64,000 bases of DNA from Halalkalibacter hemicellulosilyticusJCM 9152. Its GTDB lineage: Bacteria > Bacillota > Bacilli > Bacillales > Bacillaceae_D. This document shows, one piece after another, positions 51,557-60,632 of the stretch. The notes beneath the pieces were generated by a model. The model was given only the letters and a program-made list of their open reading frames with translations. It did no database searches and was not told the origin of the DNA. The position numbers and the translations under genes are program-made. How positions within the stretch are numbered: the stretch's first letter is position 1; every line of letters begins with the position of its first letter. The stretch lies in NCBI RefSeq assembly GCF_000513115.1, contig NZ_BAUU01000009.1:85532-149531 (forward strand), given 5' to 3'.

Positions 51557-52849
51557 ATGAAAACAGGAGAAGAAGTGATTAAATGGATACATGGTTTGTT
51601 ACAATTTGGTGTTCGACCAGGGTTAGAGAGGATGAACTGGCTATTAGATAAGTTAAATCATCCAGAAGAAAATCTTCAAATCGTTCATGTGGCCGGAACG
51701 AACGGGAAAGGATCGACCGTTAGTTTCATGCGTCATGTATATGAAAAGGCTGGATATAACGTTGGGACATTCACTTCGCCATTCATAGAACGATTTGAAG
51801 AGAGAATTGCATTGAATGGGGAACCGATAGCTGAAGAGGATCTTGTTTATTGCACGAATAAAGTAAAAGCTTTCGTAGAAGAGTTCGTTACAGAAACAGG
51901 TGATCAACCAACAGAATTTGAAGTGATTACACTAATCGCTTTTATCTATTTTTCTGAACGTGTTCATACGGATCTTGTATTGCTAGAAGTAGGATTAGGT
52001 GGAAGGCTTGACTCTACAAATGTTGTGAAACCACTCATCTCAGTGATTACATCCATTGGATATGATCACATGCACGTACTTGGTCATACGTTAGAAGAAA
52101 TTGCCGCAGAAAAAGCAGGAATTATTAAAAAAGCCGGAATGATCGTTTCAGGAGTGAAGCAGGAAGAAGCAAAAAAGGTCATAAAAAAAATGGCAAAAGC
52201 TGAGGATGCGAAGTATTATGAACTAGGAGAGCATTTTACAGTTGCGACGACTAGTCGTTCACCATTCGATCAAGAGATCCAATATAGTGGGAAAGGTCAA
52301 CGTACTATCACGATTCAGTTAAAGGGTCCTCATCAACGTGACAATGCTGCTGTTGCCATACAAGTCATTGAACGGTTAATGGACAAAGGGTTTCCGGTTA
52401 ATGAACGAGCGATTAAGGATGGGATGAGGTCTGCCTCATGGATTGGCAGATTCGAAGTCATACAACAGAATCCAACGATTATATTAGATGGAGCACATAA
52501 TCAAGAAGGGTTTCGTGCTTTGGAAGAGACGCTTAAACAGCACTTTGCAGGTTATACATGTCATATGGTTGTTGCTATGACAAAGGAAAAGGACGTTAAC
52601 TCGTTAATGAAGCCATTCATTCGTGAACAGATGCATGTGACGTTTACAACGTTTCCTTTTCCTCGCGCGGCAAGCTCAGAGGAGTTGTACGAGCCATTTG
52701 CATTAATGGGCAGAGATGTACGTGCTGAAGACGATTGGAAAAAAGCTGTTTTAGAAAGGGAAATAGGCTTAGATGATAACAGCTTATTAATCATATGTGG
52801 TTCACTTTATTTCATTGCTGAAGTGAGAAAATGGCTAATGGAAAGATGA
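51557..52849 (+). CDS. folC: Bifunctional folylpolyglutamate/dihydrofolate synthase FolC
   Basis: Adds glutamate to folates, and in many bacteria also makes dihydrofolate. Mur-ligase family: ATP-binding loop VAGTNGKGSTVSFM near residue 48, SPFIERFEERI near 75, EVGLGGRLDSTNVV near 147, SIGYDHMHVLGHTLEEIAAEKAGI near 170, and WIGRFEVIQQNPTIILDGAHNQEG near 295. The length of 430 residues is normal. The start ATG follows GAGAGGATGGCTTGA. It has its own terminator downstream. Confidence 0.96.
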   Translation: MKTGEEVIKWIHGLLQFGVRPGLERMNWLLDKLNHPEENLQIVHVAGTNGKGSTVSFMRHVYEKAGYNVGTFTSPFIERFEERIALNGEPIAEEDLVYCTNKVKAFVEEFVTETGDQPTEFEVITLIAFIYFSERVHTDLVLLEVGLGGRLDSTNVVKPLISVITSIGYDHMHVLGHTLEEIAAEKAGIIKKAGMIVSGVKQEEAKKVIKKMAKAEDAKYYELGEHFTVATTSRSPFDQEIQYSGKGQRTITIQLKGPHQRDNAAVAIQVIERLMDKGFPVNERAIKDGMRSASWIGRFEVIQQNPTIILDGAHNQEGFRALEETLKQHFAGYTCHMVVAMTKEKDVNSLMKPFIREQMHVTFTTFPFPRAASSEELYEPFALMGRDVRAEDDWKKAVLEREIGLDDNSLLIICGSLYFIAEVRKWLMER

Positions 52850-52853
52850 AGAG

Positions 52854-52892
52854 AAAGCATAGAGGTATGGATGAAGTACCTCTATGCTTTTC
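52854..52892 (+). terminator. Terminator of folC
   Basis: The 14-bp stem AAAGCATAGAGGTA / TACCTCTATGCTTT with an 8-base loop leads into TTTT. Confidence 0.88.
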
Positions 52893-53183
52893 GTAGTTTA
52901 AAAAAATAACTAATATGAATAGATCCTTATTACTTGTCTTAACTTTCTACAATAGTATAAAATATAAATTGGTAAGTTAAATATAAACGTATGAGCACCA
53001 CTTCAATTATATCTTCAATAATGGTCGCACTTTTTGATGTGAAATGAACCTGTATAGAACACAACTCGCTTTTCTTTTCCTCCTTTCTGTAAAAAATGAC
53101 TAACACTTTTCTCCTTTTAATAGTAATATTTCAAACAAATGTATAAAGTATGATAATTAAATTTATTTTGAGGTACATACACT
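52893..53183. other. folC-comC intergenic region
   Basis: AT-rich and without a gene. The region upstream of comC should hold its promoter. No ComK box (AAAA-N5-TTTT pair) was assigned with confidence. Confidence 0.35.
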
Positions 53184-53962
53184 ATGAATATTGTAATAAT
53201 GGGCTACCTGCTTCTGTTAGGAATAGTGATAGGATCGTTTGTTAATGTTGTTGGATTACGTGTTCCGAAGAAGGAGTCGATCATACGGCCTCGTTCACAT
53301 TGTCCAACGTGTGAACGACCTTTAATCATTGTTGATTTAATTCCTCTGCTTTCCTTTTTGCTTACGAAAGGACGTTGTCGAATGTGCAGGCAACGTATAT
53401 CCCCCTTTATCCCATTATAGAAGGATTGACGGGATTATTGTTTGTATTCGCTTATTGGTATTTTCATCTAACTCCTGAATTTTTCGTTGCTCTTCTATTT
53501 ATTTCCCTTCTCATGATTGTTGTAGTCAGTGATATGAGCTATATGATTATTCCAGATCAAGTGCTTCTATTTTTCTTTCCCCTTTTCATTATTGTGCGTT
53601 ATACCATTGCCCCGCTGACATCGGTTTGGAGTCCTCTTTTAGGTGGGATAATAGGGTTCCTATTGCTTTGGAGTATTGCAATCGCTAGTAGAGGTGGAAT
53701 GGGAGGTGGGGACGTGAAACTTTTTGGTGTTATAGGTATTGTCCTTGGCTGGCAGCAAGTATTAGTCGCTTTTTTCTTTTCATGTTTAATCGGAGCAATC
53801 ATTGGTATAATAGGAATGTTAATAGGAAAGGTGGAGAAAGGACAGCCTTTTCCATTTGGACCATTCATTGTCACGGGGACAATCTTAGCTTATTTTTACG
53901 GATCTTCACTATTAGATTGGTATATCAATCATTGGATCGTCCGTTTGGCTCTATATTTGTAG
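53184..53962 (+). pseudogene. comC: Prepilin peptidase ComC (frameshifted as sequenced)
   Basis: Aspartic membrane protease (A24 type) that cleaves and methylates pseudopilins for DNA uptake. The first part has GSFVNVVGLRVPKKESI and the cytoplasmic Cys pairs CPTC and CRMC. A break at C5 (53401-53405; six C gives RISPLYPIIEGLTG) shifts the frame. The rest carries the catalytic motifs DMSYMIIPD and GGMGGGDVKLFG and four to five membrane helices. The repaired length of about 259 residues is usual. The position before spoIIB follows B. subtilis. Confidence 0.88.
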
Positions 53963-54107
53963 AAAACGCCTAACATAAACGATAAGCCTACGATTATTTT
54001 TTTCTTTGATTACAATAAATATTTAAAATCGTAGTTCTATCAATTCGATTATATTAATAGAATGAATTATAACGGTTAGTCAAATGATAGGAAGGGGTGC
54101 AAGAAAG

Positions 54108-55130
54108 TTGGAGCAAAAGAAGCGATCAATCTCTGTACGTCTAAACGGTAAAGAACATCATGTTCAAGAAATGACAGTCGCAGCTACAAACGAAAAAGAA
54201 GATAACCAATATGCCTTTATTCCGCCCCCAGACAATGTCATTGATTTTGGAGAAAAGCAGGAGGTTCGAAAGCGTAATGAGCAGCCTTATTGGGATGATG
54301 GAAATCGTGAGAAAAGCCCGAAAATTCCATTTAAAAGAAAGAAAAAGCCTCACTCTCAATCCAAAACATTTCCTTATATGTTGGTTGCTGCACTAGGATC
54401 TGCGATCATCGTTGGTGTAAGCCTCGGTCTAGTCATTTTAAATATGTTTACAGGTAACGATTTGAACGTTTCACAGATGTCTGAACAGTCAACAGGGGCT
54501 GTTCCAACCTTCTCTGAGGAGAAAGAAGGGATGCCTAATTTAGCGATTGAAGTTGTACAAGGTGCAGCATTTACGGAGTTGGAACAAGCTGAAAAAAGTA
54601 TGCAATCCATTCAAGAGCAAGGGTTTGCTGCTACGCTAACGACTAGAACTGATCCTATCTATATGTTTATTGGGGTTGCAGGAGATCGTGCTCAAGCAAC
54701 GAAAATAAATGATATATACGAAGGGTATGGTCAAGATACGTATTTGAAATCATATCGGGTAGAAGGAGATCATATAAACGGACAAGAACAAGAGGTGTAT
54801 GAATGGTTTACAAATGCATTGACCATTTATTACGACATGGTGCAGTTATCGATTGATGGTTTGAACGGGGGAACGATGATTACGAATGAGAGAATAGACC
54901 AGCTGTCAGCATCAATTGACTCTTTACAAGAGGAACGGAATCAAGCTTTTGCTCAATTATCAGAGGAAGTGCAGCCATTAGCCCTAACGATCGGTGATCA
55001 GTTATTATCTGCCAAAGATCATTTGAAGGATTATACAAATGCTGCCGATGAAGAGAAGTTATGGAATGGCCAACAAACATTGCTAGAGTCAATTACAACG
55101 TATGAGGAACTTATTGAAGCGATGAGATGA
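54108..55130 (+). CDS. spoIIB: Stage II sporulation protein SpoIIB
   Basis: Septal peptidoglycan-associated protein that helps engulfment start. It has a basic cytoplasmic N-terminus (about 95 residues, ending PFKRKKKPHSQSK), one membrane helix (FPYMLVAALGSAIIVGVSLGLVIL), and an external region with a SPOR-like fold (IEVVQGAAFTELEQAEKSMQSIQEQGFAATLTTRTDPIYMFIG). The TTG at 54108 has GGAAGGGG nine bases upstream and gives 340 residues. An in-frame ATG at 54084 has no ribosome binding site. Confidence 0.85.
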   Translation: MEQKKRSISVRLNGKEHHVQEMTVAATNEKEDNQYAFIPPPDNVIDFGEKQEVRKRNEQPYWDDGNREKSPKIPFKRKKKPHSQSKTFPYMLVAALGSAIIVGVSLGLVILNMFTGNDLNVSQMSEQSTGAVPTFSEEKEGMPNLAIEVVQGAAFTELEQAEKSMQSIQEQGFAATLTTRTDPIYMFIGVAGDRAQATKINDIYEGYGQDTYLKSYRVEGDHINGQEQEVYEWFTNALTIYYDMVQLSIDGLNGGTMITNERIDQLSASIDSLQEERNQAFAQLSEEVQPLALTIGDQLLSAKDHLKDYTNAADEEKLWNGQQTLLESITTYEELIEAMR

Positions 55131-55167
55131 TACTAATCTAGCATATGATATTCATCATAAAATGGTT

Positions 55168-55212
55168 AACACGCAGTACTTAGATAGGGAGCTACTGCGT
55201 GTTTATTTTTTT
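55168..55212 (+). terminator. Terminator of spoIIB
   Basis: The 11-bp stem AACACGCAGTA / TACTGCGTGTT with a 14-base loop is followed by TATTTTTTTT. Confidence 0.85.
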
Positions 55213-55375
55213 TGAAAGAAACTAGATACCTATCAACAAGGATATTAAAAAAGCTTGATTTTCTCCTTTTTCGATGCTATTTCTTCAATCTTTTTATTGT
55301 TTGTTCTCACATAATTTGGTATTCTTATTAATACCTTGTACAATAGTGTCAAAACAATTGTCGAGGTGATCCTTC

Positions 55376-55945
55376 ATGAAGCCATTCATTTTAGCCTCAC
55401 GTTCCCCGAGGCGACAAGAACTCCTAGAACAGATGAAGCTTTCATTTATTGTGGAAGCAAGTGAAAAAGAAGAAAAAGTAGTGGAGCCATTGCCACCACA
55501 AGAATTTGTGATGCAATTGGCCAAGCAAAAAGCAGAAGATGTTTGGAGGCGATATAAGAAAGAAGTTGTATTAGGAGCTGACACGATCGTGTCTAACCGG
55601 GGAAGTATACTCGGTAAACCAACTAGTGCAGAAGATGCTAAGCGAATGCTTACTCAATTATCAGGAATAACTCATCAAGTCTATACAGGTGTATCGATAT
55701 ATTCTCCTGATAAGGTGAAGACGTTTTTTGATAAGACCGATGTGACATTTTATCCACTGACTCGAAATGAAATCGAGTGGTATATCAAAAGTGGTGAGCC
55801 ATTTGACAAAGCAGGCGCTTATGGTATTCAAGGTTTAGGCGCTTATTTTGTTCAGCGTATAGAAGGTGACTATTATACAGTAATGGGGCTACCGCTAGCT
55901 AAAACGATACGTGCATTACAATCCTTTTCGATCACTCCCTCCTAA
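55376..55945 (+). CDS. maf: Maf-type nucleotide pyrophosphatase (dTTP/UTP)
   Basis: House-cleaning nucleoside triphosphate pyrophosphatase linked to septum formation when overexpressed. Motifs are ILASRSPRRQELLEQM at the N-terminus, VVLGADTIVSNRGSILGKP near 63, and EIEWYIKSGEPFDKAGAYGIQGLGAYFVQRIEGDYYTVMGLPL near 135-175. The length of 189 residues is standard. The start ATG follows GAGGTGATCCTTC. It is followed by radC, as in B. subtilis. Confidence 0.96.
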   Translation: MKPFILASRSPRRQELLEQMKLSFIVEASEKEEKVVEPLPPQEFVMQLAKQKAEDVWRRYKKEVVLGADTIVSNRGSILGKPTSAEDAKRMLTQLSGITHQVYTGVSIYSPDKVKTFFDKTDVTFYPLTRNEIEWYIKSGEPFDKAGAYGIQGLGAYFVQRIEGDYYTVMGLPLAKTIRALQSFSITPS

Positions 55946-56002
55946 AATAAACGAACGCTTCCTTCAAAGGGACAGTTTAACATTTGAGAGGAGTGTTCCC
56001 AA

Positions 56003-56551
56003 TTGACCCCATCCACCTTACTAATCAAAGATGTTCCTCAGCAAGAAAGACCTCGAGAACGAATGATAAAGTTAGGTCCTTGTTCACTATCTAATCAAGA
56101 GATCATTGCGATATTATTACGTAATGGTACGAAGAATGAATCCGTACTCCAATTAGCGCATCGAGTTCTTGCTTCATTCGATGGTCTTGTTCATTTAAAA
56201 GATGCAGCTATTGAAGAACTTTGCCTTATTAATGGGATTGGTGAAGCGAAAGCAGTGGAATTAGCAGCTGCCATCGAGCTTGGACGACGAATTCATTGCT
56301 TAAAGACTGAAGACAGATATGTCATTCGTTCTCCTGAAGATGTCGCGAATTATGTCATGGAAGATATGCGATTTCTTCAACAAGAGCATTTTGATTGTCT
56401 CTACCTTAATACTAAGAACGAAGTACTCCTCCGTAAAACGGTCTTCATCGGTAGCTTGAATTCAAGCATTGTGCACCCAAGAGAGGTGTTCAAAGAAGCG
56501 TTTAAACGCTCAGCCGCTTCTATTATATGCTTGCATAATCACCCATCAGGT
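56003..56551 (+). CDS. radC: RadC, 5' exon (interrupted by a group II intron)
   Basis: N-terminal 183 residues of a RadC/JAMM-fold protein. It includes the helix-hairpin-helix region (IEELCLINGIGEAKAVELAAAIELG), then FDCLYLNTKNEVLLRK, and ends precisely at LHNHPSG, the first part of the HxH-x(6)-SxxxD metal motif. The intron begins after the GGT codon. Without splicing, translation would add VRLYGMPH and stop at 56578. The start TTG at 56003 has GAGAGGAG upstream. Joined with the 3' exon the protein is 229 residues, close to B. subtilis RadC. Confidence 0.93.
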
Positions 56552-57065
56552 GTGCGCCTGTACGGTATGCCTCATTAGTAATCTATTGATTTAGAATTCT
56601 TTGCGTGATTCTATGGTCACCCTCTAACCTTATGAGGAAACGAAATAAGGGACAATAGCATGATGGGAAAAGGAGAAGAGACGACAAAACGATCTAGTCG
56701 AGTCCGTTCTTCAGACCAAGTAATGTATGGTAAAGGCTAGACTGCTTGAATCCTAGACGGAAGAGTGTAGGGTGCACCATTGTCTACGATCGTTATATGG
56801 CAATGAAGATGGAATAGCCATGTATCACCTGAACATGAGCTATAGCAAAGTCTATCTTACTATTCTCCAATCGAGAAAAACGTCGAACAGGATACCTAAC
56901 CATTACGGAACTAATGTAGCATATAATTCAGGGATTACCTAAGTGCTTTAATACTAGCATAAGGTAACGGATTCTCCGTAGTACTCAAAGTCTGCTTGTA
57001 ATGAGTATGTCATGGGAAAGGGAGAAAGATTGATGATACACGTCTAAATGGAAGGAGTCATGAAG

Positions 57066-58262
57066 TTGGCAAAAAATCCATTACAGCAGCTAGACGTCAT
57101 TTACAATGCTTCACGAAAAGGTCGTAAAATTGTTGATTGCTATAGGTTGTTATATAAGCGCTCGCTTTGGGAAGAAGTCCTTACACAAAAACGATATAAC
57201 CATCACATATCAACACATATGCTAGACGAGCTTATCAATACTTTAAAACAAGGGAAATGGACACATAGTAAGTATATTCATTCAACTTATCCGTTACTCG
57301 TCGATGTCCTAAAGGTCATTTTGGTTCATATTTATCCATCATTGGAGCAAAGGAATATGTTTGTAGCAGAACATGTTCATGACGCATTATCCTACTTGCA
57401 AAAAACATTTGTGAAAGTAACGTGGTGTGTGGAAGGAACTATTCAATTAAAGGATGTTCAGCTTATCACACAATTAACCAATTTCCTTTCTCGTAAGATT
57501 GATGATGAACGCTTTATGACATTCATCGTTGATCTTATAACGATGGAGCAACGATGGGAAAAAGAGCGAACGAACGATCTTACGGATAAAACAATGGTTC
57601 GAAGCATATGTATAAGCATCTTTTTGAAACAGGTTGATTGTGATGTCCAGCAAATTTGGACAAACATGAATAGGACCATTTATTATGTTCGCTGTAACGA
57701 GCACTTTAGAATTGGTGTTTGTGGGAGAAAGTTTGATGCGCTAACCCTAGTAAAACATATGAACCAATTGTACTCTGTAAGTAAGGCTTTTGAGATGAAT
57801 ATTAGTCATTTGAGCAGCTTATCAAGATTTCTTCGGTATGATATTGTTGTAAAGAGAGATGCTAGTAGAAATCAGACTTTTATTTCGTTACAAATTCCTT
57901 ATACTGAGATGAAACAAATGATTCGGAAATTAGGATATGGAGATGTTGAACAGAAGAAAATTTTTCATCGACCTAAACTTGTTCACAAATCAGAACCAAG
58001 TATTATTCGAATCTTTAATGCTGAATTGCTTCGAATGACTTCTTATTACAAGCTCGCTTCTAATCGGTCACTGTTACGGCAACTATATTATTATGCTGAG
58101 GGAAGTTTCGTTAAGACAATTGCCTGCAAAAGAAGAAGTACCTCAAGAAAGGTTGCATTAAAAATGAGGAGAAATAGCCAAGGTCGATTGATGATTTGGG
58201 ACAAACAGAAGGATGGGACAGAAGTTGGATATACATTTCTAAAACTAAGAGATCTTTCGTGA
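57066..58262 (+). CDS. Group II intron-encoded maturase with a degenerate reverse transcriptase domain
   Basis: 398 residues from TTG 57066, which has GAAGGAG eight bases upstream; ATGs at 57048 and 57060 are less well placed. The N-terminus (NPLQQLDVIYNASRKGRK, then LINTLKQGKW) fits RT-0/RT-1 of intron proteins. The RT core is eroded. At the motif A position WCVEGTIQLKDV stands where WFIEGDIKGCFD is usual (Asp to Thr). No QGG.iSPLLaNi motif is found. At motif C, YVRCNEHFRIGVCG stands for YADDFLIGxxG (57693-57704 encode CNEH). Maturase domain X is clear at about 310-370 (FNAELLRMTSYYKLASN, EGSFVKTIACKRRST). No HNH endonuclease follows. It probably aids splicing only. Confidence 0.85.
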   Translation: MAKNPLQQLDVIYNASRKGRKIVDCYRLLYKRSLWEEVLTQKRYNHHISTHMLDELINTLKQGKWTHSKYIHSTYPLLVDVLKVILVHIYPSLEQRNMFVAEHVHDALSYLQKTFVKVTWCVEGTIQLKDVQLITQLTNFLSRKIDDERFMTFIVDLITMEQRWEKERTNDLTDKTMVRSICISIFLKQVDCDVQQIWTNMNRTIYYVRCNEHFRIGVCGRKFDALTLVKHMNQLYSVSKAFEMNISHLSSLSRFLRYDIVVKRDASRNQTFISLQIPYTEMKQMIRKLGYGDVEQKKIFHRPKLVHKSEPSIIRIFNAELLRMTSYYKLASNRSLLRQLYYYAEGSFVKTIACKRRSTSRKVALKMRRNSQGRLMIWDKQKDGTEVGYTFLKLRDLS

Positions 58263-58284
58263 AATGTGAATAGAATTAATCGGC

Positions 58285-58379
58285 GAGCCGTATACATTGA
58301 AAGGTGTACGTACGGTTCTGAGGGAGATTAAATGAAACCTGTGTTGCTTATTTCACAAGGCGCATATAATCGACCCTAC
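58285..58379 (+). ncRNA. Group II intron domains V and VI
   Basis: Domain V is exactly 34 bases: GAGCCGTATAC, a GAAA-containing tip and GTACGTACGGTTC, with the AGC triad at its base. Domain VI follows. AGGG pairs with CCCT and GATTA with TAATC, leaving a bulged A at 58373, seven bases from the 3' splice site, as expected for a lariat branch point. Confidence 0.9.
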
Positions 58380-58520
58380 GATCCAACACCAAGCCGTGAA
58401 GATATTGATGTAACAAAGAGGCTGAGTGATTCGGGAAAAGTATTAGGGATTGAGTTGTTAGATCATATTATAATAGGTGATCGACGATTTATAAGTCTTA
58501 AGGAGAAGGGTTACGTTTAA
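58380..58520 (+). CDS. radC: RadC, 3' exon
   Basis: Continues the RadC frame directly after the intron with [15 protein letters not shown], which supplies the Ser and Asp of the JAMM-type metal site, then [21 protein letters not shown] to the stop. It encodes 46 residues. A continuous frame also runs in from an ATG at 58332 inside the intron, but that prefix is intron sequence. The exon is translated as RadC only if the intron is spliced. Confidence 0.92.
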   Translation, partial: DPTPSREDIDVTKRLSDSGKVLGIELLDHIIIGDRRFISLKEKGYV

Positions 58521-58655
58521 AATAATTAAAATATCGTCCGTTTTGAGGATAGCGCAGGAGAGATAAGAGTGGTAACATAGAGAATGGTAAGTGTAAACTT
58601 ATGACTTTTTTTAGAACTCGGGGAACTGAAGCTATTTTTTTTCGTAAACATTCGA

Positions 58656-58661
58656 TATAAT
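58656..58661 (+). promoter_or_regulatory. Possible -10 of an mreB promoter
   Basis: A perfect TATAAT lies 42 bases upstream of mreB. No good -35 is seen at 16-18 bases. A promoter here would uncouple mreB from the intron-split radC. Confidence 0.35.
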
Positions 58662-58702
58662 GAATCGTACGATTTTGGATATGATTGAAGGGAGATACAT
58701 AG

Positions 58703-59743
58703 ATGTTTGGTGGTTTTTCAAGAGATATAGGTATAGATTTAGGGACAGCTAATACACTTGTTTATGCAAAAGGTAAGGGAATTGTTGTGAGGGAGCCATC
58801 TGTTGTCGCTCTTCGCACAGATACTGGCTCAATTGAGGCAGTCGGAAATGATGCAAAGAATATGATCGGACGTACACCTGGAAATATCGTAGCAGTTCGA
58901 CCGATGAAGGATGGGGTTATTGCTGATTTCGATACGACGGCAACGATGCTTAAGTATTTTATTCGTCAAGCATTGAAAACTCGTTCACTATTTACTCGTA
59001 AACCATCTGTGATGGTTTGTGTTCCTTCAGGTATTACAGCGGTCGAAAAGCGAGCGGTTGAAGATGCTACGAAGCAAGCGGGAGCGAAAGAGGCATATAC
59101 ACTCGAAGAGCCTTTTGCTGCTGCGATTGGTGCTGAGCTACCTGTATGGGAGCCAACGGGAAGTATGGTTGTTGATATTGGTGGAGGTACTACTGAAGTA
59201 GCGATTATCTCATTAGGTGGTATTGTAACAAGTCAATCCATTCGAGTTGCTGGTGATGAAATGGATGATGCTATTATCCAATATGTTAAGAAAACGTATA
59301 ATTTAATGATTGGTGAGCGAACGGCAGAATCACTAAAAGTCGAAGTTGGTTCTGCAGGTGATTCTGATGGTGTCGATGATATGGATATTCGCGGTCGTGA
59401 TCTATTAACGGGCTTACCGAAAACAATCACAGTGACAGCGGATGAAATCTCTGCAGCATTATCGGATACAGTCACAACGATTATTGAATCGGTTAAGAAC
59501 ACATTAGAGCAATCGCCACCTGAGCTTGCTGCCGATATTATGGATCGTGGCATCGTATTAACAGGCGGTGGAGCGTTATTGCGTAATTTAGATCGTGCAT
59601 TAAGTGAGGAGACTAATATGCCAGTTGTTGTCGCTGAAAATCCGCTTGATTGTGTGGCTATTGGTACAGGTCGAGCATTGGAAAATTTACACTTATTCCG
59701 CTCGAAGAATGGCATTACATCACGATCTGATCGAAAATTGTAA
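58703..59743 (+). CDS. mreB: Rod shape-determining protein MreB
   Basis: Bacterial actin that moves with the elongasome under the membrane and directs lateral wall synthesis. Actin ATPase motifs are present: [14 protein letters not shown] (phosphate 1), [21 protein letters not shown] (phosphate 2), and [15 protein letters not shown] (adenosine). The short N-terminal segment MFGGFSRD precedes the fold. The length is 346 residues. mreB, mreC and mreD follow each other with gaps of 13 bases or less or overlaps, so they form one operon. Confidence 0.98.
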   Translation: MFGGFSRDIGIDLGTANTLVYAKGKGIVVREPSVVALRTDTGSIEAVGNDAKNMIGRTPGNIVAVRPMKDGVIADFDTTATMLKYFIRQALKTRSLFTRKPSVMVCVPSGITAVEKRAVEDATKQAGAKEAYTLEEPFAAAIGAELPVWEPTGSMVVDIGGGTTEVAIISLGGIVTSQSIRVAGDEMDDAIIQYVKKTYNLMIGERTAESLKVEVGSAGDSDGVDDMDIRGRDLLTGLPKTITVTADEISAALSDTVTTIIESVKNTLEQSPPELAADIMDRGIVLTGGGALLRNLDRALSEETNMPVVVAENPLDCVAIGTGRALENLHLFRSKNGITSRSDRKL

Positions 59744-59756
59744 GTAGGTGACAGGG

Positions 59757-60632
59757 ATGTCCTCCTTCTTCTCAAATAAAAAGCTCATTGTCCTGCTTGT
59801 CAGTATTATTATTTTAGTTGGTTTGATTGGATACTCTATGCGTGATCGCCAATCCGTGTCCGGTCCGGAGCAAGTGATAAGAGACTCTGTTGCTTGGGTA
59901 CAGACAGCTTTCATGAAACCCGCATACACGATTGCGGGTTTCTTTGAAAATGTTCAAGATATGAGACAAGTCTATGAAGAAAATAAATTATTAAAAGCTA
60001 GATTAGATGAGTATGCTCAAATTTCCATTGAACGCAATACATTACGGAATGAAAATGAAACGTTAAAGGATATGTTAGAGCTTGAGGAGAGCTTAGATGA
60101 TTATTTAATTCGTTCAGCTGTCGTCATACATCGAAATCCAGATCGCTGGACCGAGTTTATCGGATTGAACAAAGGTTCGGAGCATGGTATCGAAGCGAAT
60201 ATGGGTGTGATTGATTCAACCGGCGGATTAATCGGAAAGGTTCAACAAGTAAGTGAATTCTCCTCACGAGTCCAATTATTAAGTGATAATGATCGAACAA
60301 ATCGTGTCTCTGCAATGATTTCCTCAGATCAAACGATTAACGGTTTTATTGAAGGGTACGATGAAGATCGCGGTCTGTTAATCATGCGTAAGATTGACTT
60401 AGAAGCAGAGATTGAGGAAGAGGAAATGGTGACTACGACTGGTAAAGGTGGAGTATATCCAAGCGGACTATTAATTGGTGAAGTGGTTAGTGTAGAACCG
60501 GATGAATATGGTTTAACTCAAAATGCCTACATTAAACCAACTGCTGATTTCTATTCACTAGATTATGTCTATGTCGTTGAACGGACTAGTACAACTCTTG
60601 ATCCTGAATTGTTAGAGGAGGAAAACGAGTGA
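59757..60632 (+). CDS. mreC: Rod shape-determining protein MreC
   Basis: Bitopic elongasome protein. It has one N-terminal membrane helix (KKLIVLLVSIIILVGLIGYS), a coiled coil (about residues 65-110, VYEENKLLKARLDEYAQISIERNTLRNENETLKDM), and a beta-rich periplasmic-side domain (GLNKGSEHGIEANMGVIDSTGGLIGKVQQVSEFSSRVQLLSD, GKGGVYPSGLLIGEV). The ATG at 59757 with AGGTGA upstream is preferred over GTG 59748. The length is about 291 residues. It overlaps mreD by four bases. Confidence 0.95.
   Translation: MSSFFSNKKLIVLLVSIIILVGLIGYSMRDRQSVSGPEQVIRDSVAWVQTAFMKPAYTIAGFFENVQDMRQVYEENKLLKARLDEYAQISIERNTLRNENETLKDMLELEESLDDYLIRSAVVIHRNPDRWTEFIGLNKGSEHGIEANMGVIDSTGGLIGKVQQVSEFSSRVQLLSDNDRTNRVSAMISSDQTINGFIEGYDEDRGLLIMRKIDLEAEIEEEEMVTTTGKGGVYPSGLLIGEVVSVEPDEYGLTQNAYIKPTADFYSLDYVYVVERTSTTLDPELLEEENE

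Larger units (their letters stand above)
56552..58379 (+). mobile_element. Group II intron in radC, 1,828 bp
   Basis: The 5' end is GTGCGCC (consensus GUGYG) and the 3' end is AC (consensus AY). A 34-base domain V lies at 58285-58318, with domain VI after it, and an open reading frame sits in the domain IV position. It is in the same orientation as radC. EBS1 candidate ACCTGA (56827-56832, intron bases 276-281) is fully complementary to IBS1 TCAGGT, the last six bases of the 5' exon. Removing exactly these bases restores [14 protein letters not shown] in frame. The insertion is not an IS: there are no inverted ends, target duplication or transposase. Confidence 0.93.

Noticed and set aside
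56552..58379. Reading the radC interruption as an insertion sequence or as a plain truncated pseudogene
   Set aside because: No terminal inverted repeats, target duplication or transposase are present. GUGCG and AC ends, domain V/VI and a domain-X protein identify a group II intron.
58332..58520. A separate 62-codon gene starting at ATG 58332
   Set aside because: Its first 16 codons are intron domain VI. The rest is the RadC 3' exon.
59233..59775. 180-codon minus-strand frame opposite mreB
   Set aside because: Antisense shadow of mreB. No family resemblance.
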